DNA of 6,658 nucleotides. It comes from Verrucomicrobiota bacterium. GTDB lineage: Bacteria > Verrucomicrobiota > Lentisphaeria > Oligosphaerales > Oligosphaeraceae. Below, piece by piece: positions 1-5,312 of the stretch (positions within the stretch are counted from its first letter, which is position 1; every line of letters begins with the position of its first letter). Both the position numbers and the translations under genes were made by a program. The stretch spans positions 1-6,658 of the forward strand of contig JAKLHU010000125.1 of the NCBI GenBank assembly GCA_022709995.1. Reading direction: 5' to 3'. Below the pieces are notes generated by a model, which worked only from the letters and a program-made list of their open reading frames with translations, had not been told where the DNA came from and searched no databases.

Positions 1-60
1 TCCAGACAGCAGGCAAACCGCCTCCTGACGCGTGACCAAATCGATATCTTTTTAAGGTAA
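1..60 (+). CDS. possible C-terminal end of an upstream gene (partial)
   Basis: Frame 1 is open from the first base to a TAA at 58-60 and encodes SRQQANRLLTRDQIDIFLR. The mix of residues looks like an ordinary hydrophilic protein tail, and the frame would converge on the DUF58 gene, whose stop lies at 122-124. Nineteen open codons are not statistically meaningful in GC-rich DNA and no family can be recognised. The call rests on plausibility alone; the sequence to the left of the window would settle it. Confidence 0.3.
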   Translation, partial: SRQQANRLLTRDQIDIFLR

Positions 61-70
61 GGCCGGAAAG

Positions 71-96
71 AAAAAAAGCCACCGTGCCACCAGCAC
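71..96 (-). terminator. weak candidate terminator after the DUF58 gene
   Basis: Read on the minus strand, a short hairpin (GTGC, loop TGGTG, GCAC; 96-84) is followed six bases later by a run of seven T (77-71). It lies just downstream of the DUF58 stop codon, where a terminator would be expected. The stem is only 4 bp and is not adjacent to the T run, so a factor-independent terminator is only a possibility. Confidence 0.22.
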
Positions 97-121
97 ATCA
101 CCGTCAAGTCCGAAGGACCAT

Positions 122-1009
122 TTATCCCCCGGTCCGCGTCCCGGCGAAATATCGCTGCAGAACGGCCACCGGAGAGGCCGTCGGCGGGAAATAGACATAC
201 CCAGCGCCGGCCAGGGCGGTCACCCGCGCGGCCTGCCGCTGATGCTCCCCGGCCAGACGGTCCTGGTCCCGCCGCCAAGCCGCGCAGCTGACAAGCCGAC
301 GGACACCGGTTTCGGCATCCGCGACGTCCAGCCAGCCGGTGGCCGGGAGGCCAACTTCCGCCGCCAGCCCGAGATGACAGACCAGGACGTCGTGGCGGCC
401 GGCAAGGGCAGCCAGGCCGGCGCCATATTGCCGGTCCGCCAAGTCGCTGACGATGATGATGTGCGAACGGCGACGACGAACGCCGCCGGCCAGCAGCCGC
501 ACCAGACCGGCCAGGGCCGTGGCCGGCGATTCCGGCGATACCCCGAGAATGTCCCGAATGACCTGCTGCGCCTGGCGCTCGCCGCGCCGCGGCGGCAGCC
601 GCCCTTCCACCCGGTCCGAAAACAGAACCAGCTCCATGGGATCATGACCCCAGGCCGCACAATACGCCAGCAAGCCGGCGATTTCCGCCACCCGCCGGAT
701 TTTCGCCTTTTCCAAACGCATGGAACGTGAAACATCAACACCAAGGATTACATTAACCTCGCGCTCTTCCTGATGACGCGTCAACAGCAATTGGCCCGTC
801 CGCAACGACGCCGGCCAGCAAATCTGCCGGGCATCATCGCCATCCTGATACGCACGGTAATCCGCGAAATCCAACCCCGAGCCCTGGTAGCGGCTGACAT
901 AAGCCCCGCCCAGAGCGCCGGCGACATCACGGCGCAGACGCAGGCACAATCGCCGCGACCATTCCGCCAAAACCGGTTCGACTGCTGGCTGACTTTCTTC
1001 CGACTGCAT
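122..1009 (-). CDS. DUF58 domain protein with vWA-like MIDAS motif
   Basis: Predicted cytoplasmic protein of about 295 residues, the usual length of the short, soluble DUF58 proteins. The family hallmark is at residues 50-65 (DYRAYQDGDDARQICW, matching the R-Y-x-x-G-D-D-x-R-x-I-x-W pattern, with Cys where Asp is common). It is followed by a charged EEREVNVILGVD stretch and a metal-ion-dependent adhesion-site motif DVSRS (DxSxS) at 92-96. A second acidic segment, SDLAD, is at 188-192. Members typically accompany MoxR AAA+ ATPases and are thought to act in envelope or protein-complex maturation; the biochemical role is unproven. The frame is open back to 1132, but that would overlap tilS. Three consecutive ATGs lie at 1015-1007, and AAGAAGG (1024-1018) is 8 bases before the last (1009), which I chose; 1012 is also possible. 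No MoxR gene lies next to it. Confidence 0.85.
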   Translation of the reverse strand: MQSEESQPAVEPVLAEWSRRLCLRLRRDVAGALGGAYVSRYQGSGLDFADYRAYQDGDDARQICWPASLRTGQLLLTRHQEEREVNVILGVDVSRSMRLEKAKIRRVAEIAGLLAYCAAWGHDPMELVLFSDRVEGRLPPRRGERQAQQVIRDILGVSPESPATALAGLVRLLAGGVRRRRSHIIIVSDLADRQYGAGLAALAGRHDVLVCHLGLAAEVGLPATGWLDVADAETGVRRLVSCAAWRRDQDRLAGEHQRQAARVTALAGAGYVYFPPTASPVAVLQRYFAGTRTGG

Positions 1010-1017
1010 CATCATTG

Positions 1018-1024
1018 CCTTCTT
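1018..1024 (-). promoter_or_regulatory. Shine-Dalgarno of the DUF58 gene
   Basis: AAGAAGG on the minus strand lies 2, 5 and 8 bases before three consecutive in-frame ATG codons. Spacing favours the second or third ATG. It argues against the longer versions of the gene that would begin inside tilS. Confidence 0.6.
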
Positions 1025-1026
1025 GC

Positions 1027-1033
1027 CAAGGTG
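1027..1033 (+). promoter_or_regulatory. Shine-Dalgarno of tilS
   Basis: CAAGGTG ends 7 bases before the ATG at 1041. This supports that ATG over the in-frame TTG at 1023, which lies upstream of the site and would add only six residues that are not expected in TilS. Confidence 0.6.
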
Positions 1034-1040
1034 CTCGGCC

Positions 1041-2402
1041 ATGCCACTGACCAATATAATCGCGGAATTCCTGTCCGCCAACCACATCCCCGAGCACGTC
1101 ATCTGCGGATTCAGCGGCGGCGCCGACAGCACCGCCCTGCTCCTGGCCCTGCATTCCGCCCGACCCAGCGTCCTCGCCGTCCACTGCCATCACGGCCTGC
1201 GTGGACAGGATGCCGACGAGGATGCCGAATGGTGCCGTCAATTCTGCCGGCAACGAGACATCCGCTTCCAGCTGCTCCACCTCGAGGTGCCGGCCCAACG
1301 CCAGCCCGGCGAAAGCATCGAAGCAGCCGCGCGCCGCCTGCGCCTGCAAAGCTGGCAAAAACTCAGCGGCGGAAACATCCCCGTCTTCCTGGCCCATCAT
1401 GCCGACGACGCCCTCGAAGACCTCTTCCTGAAAATGGCCCGTGGCGCCAATTGCTCCGGGCTGACCGGGCTGCGACCATCCCGAAACGTCGCCGGCGTCC
1501 AGCTCTGCCGCCCTCTGCTCGCCGTCCGCCGCCAAACCATCGAAGCGTACCTGCTCGCGCACGGCATCAGCGACTGGCGCCAAGACGCGACCAACGCCGA
1601 CGACGTTTTCCGCCGCAACGCCGTCCGCAACCAGCTCCTGCCCCTGTTCCGGCGCATTTTCGGCACCGACGCCGGCCTGACGCAATCCCTGCGGACTCTC
1701 CGCCAGGATGCCGACTGCCTGGAAGCGGCCGCCGCCGCCCGGTCGCCGGTCACGCCGGCGGATTGGCAGGATCTCCCCGACGCGTTGCTGGTGCGGCTTC
1801 TGCAACGCCTGCTGCCCGCGGGAGTGGCGGTCTCGCATCACACGCTGTCCCGCCTGGGCGGTGCTCTCCGGCAGTTCTCCGGCGTTCCGCTCACCGTCAG
1901 CATCAATCATGACTTCGCGCTCCGGTTGACCCGCGACCACGTGCGCCTCGTCAGCACTGGCCTGGCAGCGCCGGCCGCGACGCCTCCCCGAAGCTGGCCC
2001 TGGCAGACCTGCCCCGCCCTGATCCTGCCGGAACTGGGCTGTGAGCTGCGGGCGACTGCCACTGCACCGGCCGCCGCCCCCGCGGAAGCACGTTCCCGCG
2101 CCGCCAACGTGGTGACATTCGCCGCGGAATCCATGCCGCCAATCCTGACCGTACGAACCTGGCTGCCTGGCGATTGCATGACGCCTTTTGGCGGGACAGC
2201 CGCCAAAAAGCTCCAAGACATTTTCACGGATGCGCGCATCCCCCGTGACCAACGCCATCGTCTTCCCGTGGTCCTGGCGGGAGACGAAATCATCTGGGTC
2301 GCCGGGGTCCGCCGGGCCGCGTGGGCGCCGGTCCGGCCGGAAACTGGAACCGTTGTCACTCTGGCCTGGCAGATCGCACCAGACGCAGACGTCGCCCCCT
2401 AA
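1041..2402 (+). CDS. tilS: tRNA(Ile)-lysidine synthase
   Basis: ATP-dependent enzyme that attaches lysine to C34 of the CAU-anticodon tRNA-Ile, so that it reads AUA and is charged with isoleucine; cytoplasmic and normally essential. It has 453 residues, close to the family's usual length for the full-length form. The N-terminal PP-loop ATPase domain is complete: SGGADS at 25-30, HCHHGLRG at 48-55, AHHADDALEDL at 118-128 followed by the RG...GLTGL segment, and the RRNAVRNQLLP helix near 192-202. A middle substrate-binding domain follows. The C-terminal TilS domain is at about 369-430 (VRTWLPGD, KKLQDIFTDARIPRDQR, GDEIIWVAGVRR). One oddity is GDC at 377-379, where GDR is usual. The gene diverges from the DUF58 gene and is followed by a repeat array, so it appears to be transcribed alone. 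No hprT or ftsH neighbour, common in Gram-positive bacteria, is present in the window. Confidence 0.96.
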   Translation: MPLTNIIAEFLSANHIPEHVICGFSGGADSTALLLALHSARPSVLAVHCHHGLRGQDADEDAEWCRQFCRQRDIRFQLLHLEVPAQRQPGESIEAAARRLRLQSWQKLSGGNIPVFLAHHADDALEDLFLKMARGANCSGLTGLRPSRNVAGVQLCRPLLAVRRQTIEAYLLAHGISDWRQDATNADDVFRRNAVRNQLLPLFRRIFGTDAGLTQSLRTLRQDADCLEAAAAARSPVTPADWQDLPDALLVRLLQRLLPAGVAVSHHTLSRLGGALRQFSGVPLTVSINHDFALRLTRDHVRLVSTGLAAPAATPPRSWPWQTCPALILPELGCELRATATAPAAAPAEARSRAANVVTFAAESMPPILTVRTWLPGDCMTPFGGTAAKKLQDIFTDARIPRDQRHRLPVVLAGDEIIWVAGVRRAAWAPVRPETGTVVTLAWQIAPDADVAP

Positions 2403-2462
2403 CCCGCCCCATCGCGGAACAAAGTTACTGCAATAACCTGAGCCATAATCACTTGGAAAATC

Positions 2463-2487
2463 AGGCGCCTCCGGGCCGGAGGCGCCT
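2463..2487. repeat. perfect palindrome in repeat copy 1
   Basis: Twelve-base arms (AGGCGCCTCCGG and CCGGAGGCGCCT) flank a single central G, so a transcript could form an exceptionally stable GC hairpin with its loop drawn from the centre. No T run follows on either strand, so it is not a canonical intrinsic terminator. It starts about 60 bases after the tilS stop and could act as a 3' RNA stabiliser. Confidence 0.85.
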
Positions 2488-2591
2488 ACTTGACCCGGGA
2501 GAAGCGACACGGACTTCCTGCCCGTGCTCGCCAACCATTGCCACTACGCCAGTTACTGCAAAAACGTGAGTGATAATCATTGGGCCGCGCG

Positions 2592-2614
2592 GGCGCCTCC
2601 GGGCCGGAAGCGCC
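2592..2614. repeat. palindrome in repeat copy 2 (one mismatch)
   Basis: Same element as in copy 1, exactly 128 bases further on. It has A at 2609 where the other two copies have G, giving one imperfect pair in the stem (an A facing C). Confidence 0.85.
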
Positions 2615-2635
2615 TACTTGGCGCACGCGAGGTGA

Positions 2636-2654
2636 CACGGGCTTCCAGCCCGTG
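2636..2654. repeat. secondary hairpin in repeat copy 2
   Basis: CACGGGCT and AGCCCGTG form a perfect 8-bp stem around a TCC loop. The equivalent in copy 1 (2508-2526) has two altered bases and loses pairing at one position. In copy 3 the right arm is missing because the copy ends at 2775. Confidence 0.8.
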
Positions 2655-2719
2655 CTCGCCAACCATTGCCACTACGCCAGTTACCGCAGAAACGTGAGTG
2701 ATAATCATTGAGCCGCGTG

Positions 2720-2742
2720 GGCGCCTCCGGGCCGGAGGCGCC
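2720..2742. repeat. palindrome in repeat copy 3
   Basis: Perfect 11-base arms around a central G, identical to the core of the copy 1 palindrome and 256 bases downstream of it. Confidence 0.85.
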
Positions 2743-2849
2743 TACTTGGCGCACGAGAGGTGACACGGGCTTCCATTGCCGCGACAGGCGCCACTGCACG
2801 ATGTCGACGGCACATCACACCCCTGTGTCTCCGTGCGATTTCCCGCCCC

Positions 2850-2886
2850 AAAAACGCGAGGCGACAGAGTCAATCTGTCGCCTCGC
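2850..2886 (-). terminator. rho-independent terminator of the lipoprotein-foldase operon
   Basis: GCGAGGCGACAGA (2856-2868) and its exact complement (2874-2886) form a perfect 13-bp stem with a 5-base loop. On the minus strand the stem is followed after one base by five T (2854-2850). It lies 49 bases past the foldase stop codon, in the right orientation to end that operon. On the plus strand no T run follows, so it looks one-directional. Confidence 0.88.
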
Positions 2887-2934
2887 TGGTCATTGGAGAT
2901 TCACGATGCCGGCGCCTGTTCGGGGCGTGTCTGG

Positions 2935-4041
2935 TCAATCGTGATTATGGGGCGCGGCGGCCGGCATGCCGGGCATGGCCGGCGCCGACGGCGCTTCCAC
3001 CAGGATTTTCGCGTGCTTGTCAGTCCGCAGTTTGGCAACCAGGTCCGTGTAGGTCTTCTGCCCCTTCTGCTCTTCCAAAAACTGCGTAATCCGGGGCTGG
3101 ACTTCATCCAGCGGCTGCGTTGTTGCACCGCCGCTCTTGATCAAGTGATAGCCAAACTGGGTTTCCACCGGCTCGCTGACTTCGCCATCCTTCAGTTTCT
3201 CCAGCGCCTGCTCAAACTCCGGCACCATTTGGCCACGGCCAAATTTGCCCAGACTGCCGCCCTGCTCTTTGCTGGGGCAGTCACTGTGCTGCTTCGCCAA
3301 TTCGGCAAAATCGCCGCCGTCCTTCAATTGTTTTTGAACCGACTCGATCTTGGTCTTGGCCGCCGCCCGGGAAGCATCGTCTTTCTCAAAACGGACCAGG
3401 ATATGCGACGCGGACAGGAAGTTGAAATGCTGCGGGTTCTCGTCATAGAACTTTTTGACTTCCTCGGGCGTGACGGCAGTTTCCTTTTTGACCATGTCAT
3501 TTACCATGATGCGTTCGACGATGCGCTTGCGCAGCGTTTCCTCGGAATCAATGCCATTGGCAGTCAATAGCTTGGCAAATTCTTCCTGGCCATGCTTGCC
3601 TTTGATCTCTTCAAGCTCCTTGGCGGCTTCGCCATCATTGGGAGCAATGCCGCGCACCGTCGCCTCATTGACCACCAGCGCCTGGTCGAGCATCATGCCC
3701 GTCAGGTCATGCACATAGCCCTTGACGGCGTCAACCGTCAGGGCGCCGCCGGCCTGCATGGCTTCTTTCTGCGCGGAAATGATCTGGACAATCATTTTCG
3801 ACTTGACATCGCCGCCATCATAAGTCGCTACGACTTCCGGCAGAGACGCCAAATACGTCGCAACCGCCGCCGGATCGGCAGCCGGGGCGGCGGCAGCCGG
3901 GGCGGCGGCAGCCGGGGCGGCGGCAGCCGGGGCGACGGCAGCCGGGGCGACGCCTTCCTGGGCCAGAGCCGGGACAGACATCATCGGCAGAACCGCCAGC
4001 AGGGTCCCCAGACAGACATGACGCGTCATTTTTCTTTTCAT
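2935..4041 (-). CDS. exported parvulin-type peptidyl-prolyl isomerase (PpiC/SurA-like foldase)
   Basis: Predicted periplasmic or envelope folding factor that isomerises peptidyl-proline bonds in exported proteins; 368 residues. The start is the ATG at 4041, with AAGGA 8-12 bases upstream; a longer in-frame start at 4137 lacks support and would bury the signal peptide. Residues 1-27 are a signal peptide (KRK n-region, hydrophobic core, ALA|Q cleavage). Residues 31-59 are an Ala/Pro-rich spacer made of pentapeptide repeats. The middle, about 60-205, is helical and SurA_N-like. The rotamase domain spans about 211-303, with SASHILV (His213), the FAELAKQHSDCPS..GGSLGKFGRGQMVPEFEQAL block and QFGYHLIKSGG (His299), so both conserved domain-end histidines are present. 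The C-terminus is Ala/Pro/Met-rich and ends HNHD. The gene overlaps the upstream lipoprotein gene by ATGA and is followed by a strong terminator. PpiC, SurA and PrsA types cannot be separated by eye, so no symbol is given. Confidence 0.92.
   Translation of the reverse strand: MKRKMTRHVCLGTLLAVLPMMSVPALAQEGVAPAAVAPAAAAPAAAAPAAAAPAADPAAVATYLASLPEVVATYDGGDVKSKMIVQIISAQKEAMQAGGALTVDAVKGYVHDLTGMMLDQALVVNEATVRGIAPNDGEAAKELEEIKGKHGQEEFAKLLTANGIDSEETLRKRIVERIMVNDMVKKETAVTPEEVKKFYDENPQHFNFLSASHILVRFEKDDASRAAAKTKIESVQKQLKDGGDFAELAKQHSDCPSKEQGGSLGKFGRGQMVPEFEQALEKLKDGEVSEPVETQFGYHLIKSGGATTQPLDEVQPRITQFLEEQKGQKTYTDLVAKLRTDKHAKILVEAPSAPAMPGMPAAAPHNHD
3878..3952. repeat. 15-bp minisatellite encoding an Ala/Pro spacer
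   Basis: Five copies of a 15-bp unit containing GCAGCCGGGGC start at 3878, 3893, 3908, 3923 and 3938. The first three units continue GGCG; the last two carry GACG. On the minus strand each unit encodes an APAAA-type pentapeptide (APAAV in the changed units). The array lies in frame between the signal peptide and the folded part of the foldase, so copy-number changes would lengthen or shorten the spacer without shifting the frame. Confidence 0.9.
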
Positions 4042-5171
4042 CGTTTGTTCCTTGTCGAATTCAGGTTGTTTTTGGTTCGTATCTGTTGAAGGCGAGAAAA
4101 CAATTCCGTCACTCCCGGGCAAGGCGACTGCCAGCACCAGGCCAGTTGCTCCTGGCTGCTCACCAAGCCTTGGGAAACATATCTGGCAACCAGAGCCGAC
4201 GGCGCCCCGAGCTGCGGCCGGACCGCCCGCAACCCGGCGAATAATTCCTCATATCCGGACGCCGTATCCGCCTGCCTGGCGGCTATCCACCGCCGGCACA
4301 GAGACGGCGATTCACTCTCCCGAGACATCATTTTTGCCAACTCCGTCCGCACGGGCGGCGCCAGCCGTTCCCAAACCATCACCCCGGCCACCGCCAGAGC
4401 CGTCCCGCTGGCCGCCGCTGCCAGACCGTCGCCGCCCCCGGCCAGCTTCCGCAGCGCCGCCGCCGTTGTCAGCGCCGGCAACTCCTGCCGGTACTTGGAA
4501 AACACATGCTCGGGAAAGTTCCGGCGAAAAGCCTCCGCCTGCTCAAAAGCGGCGCCGGCGCCGACAAACGCGACCTCGTCCAAGACGGTCAAGGCCGCAA
4601 CTAACCTCGCCAGGGTCTCCCGCTGCCGCAATACCGCCAAGTCGGCCTGCAACTGCCGGCGGAATTCCTGAAAACGGCTTGAATCCGACAATGACGCGAC
4701 ATGCGGCTCAAGGTCGGCCAAGGCTTTTTCGACATCGGCCGAGGTCTCCCACGGCCGCCGGGCGCACACTGCCGTCAACGCTTCCAAGCCATCCGCCACC
4801 GACCGCAACGCCAGCAGCTCCGGGCTGCTGGCGCCCTCTTTTTCAATTTTGGCCAGAAAAAGCCGCAGCTGGTGATAGTCGCCAGACGCCAGCATCAAGT
4901 TGGCCGTATCCAGGTGCCGACGGCGCTCCTCATGCCGAAGGGCGTCGACGGCAAAGCTGTTTCCCGGCTCCAAATCGACCAGCCGCTGCAGGGCAGCCTG
5001 GGATTCGTCGTGACGCCCCTGCGCCATGGCATCGCAGGCCTCCAAAAGCAGCTGGCCGCTCAAGCGGTTGTAGGGCGGAACGGGCTGCCGGTCGCAGCCG
5101 ACAACGCCGCCAAAGGCAACCAGCACCAGGGCCATAATTTCAAGGCTTTTGATGAAAATATGACGTGACAA
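4038..5171 (-). CDS. putative lipoprotein with TPR-like helices, function unknown
   Basis: Predicted membrane-anchored envelope protein of 377 residues; no family recognised. The lipobox is VVGC with acylated Cys26, after a hydrophobic stretch (MALVLVAFGG). Residue +2 is Asp, which in enterobacteria keeps lipoproteins in the inner membrane; whether that rule applies here is unknown. The TTG start at 5171 is preferred because it gives a basic n-region (Arg3, His4, Lys8), and GGAAGGA (5189-5183) lies 11 bases upstream. The ATG at 5135 would leave no positive charge before the hydrophobic core. Residues about 40-73 (QLLLEACDAMAQGRHDESQ..LVDLEPG) and 79-110 look like TPR helix pairs; the rest is mostly helical, with an Ala-rich segment near 250-263. 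The stop codon overlaps the foldase start (ATGA), implying coupled translation. It may be a scaffold or partner for that foldase. Confidence 0.8.
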   Translation of the reverse strand: MSRHIFIKSLEIMALVLVAFGGVVGCDRQPVPPYNRLSGQLLLEACDAMAQGRHDESQAALQRLVDLEPGNSFAVDALRHEERRRHLDTANLMLASGDYHQLRLFLAKIEKEGASSPELLALRSVADGLEALTAVCARRPWETSADVEKALADLEPHVASLSDSSRFQEFRRQLQADLAVLRQRETLARLVAALTVLDEVAFVGAGAAFEQAEAFRRNFPEHVFSKYRQELPALTTAAALRKLAGGGDGLAAAASGTALAVAGVMVWERLAPPVRTELAKMMSRESESPSLCRRWIAARQADTASGYEELFAGLRAVRPQLGAPSALVARYVSQGLVSSQEQLAWCWQSPCPGVTELFSRLQQIRTKNNLNSTRNKR

Positions 5172-5197
5172 CTGGCAAAGCGTCCTTCCGAGGGCAA

Positions 5198-5203
5198 GTT
5201 ATA
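5198..5203 (-). promoter_or_regulatory. candidate -10 box for the lipoprotein-foldase operon
   Basis: TATAAC on the minus strand matches TATAAT in five of six positions and lies about 27 bases before the TTG start, giving a short leader that still includes the GGAAGGA site. No good -35 element is found 16-18 bases upstream; that space is filled by an inverted repeat. Sequence match only. Confidence 0.35.
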
Positions 5204-5226
5204 GGAAGTGACAAAACACCACTTCC
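5204..5226. promoter_or_regulatory. operator-like inverted repeat 1
   Basis: GGAAGTG and CACTTCC (7-bp arms, 9-base spacer) directly abut the candidate -10 box of the minus-strand operon and occupy the spacer and -35 position. A regulator bound here would be placed to control the lipoprotein promoter. The arms could equally pair as RNA in a plus-strand transcript. Confidence 0.5.
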
Positions 5227-5242
5227 CCGACCGGCGGCAAGC

Positions 5243-5265
5243 CATTTTCCCGACCGGCGAAAATG
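5243..5265. promoter_or_regulatory. operator-like inverted repeat 2
   Basis: CATTTTC and GAAAATG form 7-bp arms around a 9-base spacer, the same geometry as inverted repeat 1 but with a different sequence; the centres are 39 bp apart. The spacer contains one of two direct copies of CCCGACCGGCG (5226-5236 and 5249-5259, 23 bp apart). It sits centrally in the divergent region, so it could serve either promoter. Confidence 0.45.
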
Positions 5266-5281
5266 TCTGGAATAAACCAGA
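5266..5281 (+). promoter_or_regulatory. inverted repeat 3 in the rph leader region
   Basis: TCTGG and CCAGA surround AATAAA. In RNA the stem would extend by a G-U and a U-A pair to 7 bp. It lies 31 bases before the rph start, so it would be either a leader hairpin or a promoter-proximal operator. Short arms make chance a real alternative. Confidence 0.35.
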
Positions 5282-5312
5282 TAACATACACCAACCGAAG
5301 AAATAAGCCAAC

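Larger units (their letters stand above)
2423..2775. repeat. 128-bp tandem repeat, two full copies and one partial
   Basis: Copies start at 2423, 2551 and 2679, each with AGTTAC(T/C)GCA, and the period is exactly 128 bp. Copy 1 (2423-2550) has diverged, mostly in its first half. Copies 2 (2551-2678) and 3 (2679-2775) differ at only about 6 of 97 compared bases, so they arose by recent duplication. Each copy holds a GC-rich palindrome around GGCGCCTCCGG/CCGGAGGCGCC. Copies 1 and 2 also hold a second hairpin (copy 2: CACGGGCTTCCAGCCCGTG, 2636-2654). Copy 3 breaks off just after CTTCCA. Frames crossing the array read GASGPEAP-type peptides, which come from the palindrome and are not a gene. The array fills most of the gene-free stretch between tilS and the foldase operon. 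It may be a dispersed intergenic repeat, with a role in termination or mRNA stability for tilS possible but not shown. Confidence 0.9.

Noticed and set aside
1..98. Minus-strand frame from ATG at 98 running off the left edge
   Set aside because: It reads MCWWHGGFFSFRPYLKK with an odd residue mix and no good ribosome binding site, and crosses the possible terminator. A DUF58-operon partner is not excluded but is unsupported.
773..1912. 379-codon plus-strand frame spanning the DUF58 gene and tilS
   Set aside because: It is Arg/Pro-rich with no recognisable motif, crosses two real genes on opposite strands, and is typical of GC-rich shadow frames.
927..2534. 535-codon open frame on the minus strand opposite tilS
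   Set aside because: It is a shadow of tilS in GC-rich DNA: tilS has clear catalytic motifs, while this frame has low-complexity Gly/Arg/Ala sequence and runs into the repeat array.
2423..2775. CRISPR array
   Set aside because: The units are contiguous 128-bp tandem copies rather than short repeats with unique spacers, and no cas gene is present.
2614..2944. Short frames with GASGPEAP-like peptides between tilS and the foldase
   Set aside because: The peptides are translations of the palindrome in the tandem repeat, and similar ones recur with every copy.
2776..3570. 264-codon plus-strand frame opposite the foldase
   Set aside because: The minus-strand frame encodes a full rotamase domain and signal peptide, and this frame also runs through the terminator hairpin.
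4052..5137. 361-codon plus-strand frame opposite the lipoprotein gene
   Set aside because: Its Pro/Arg/Ser-rich composition is not protein-like. The minus-strand frame has a coherent lipobox and a coupled stop/start with the foldase.
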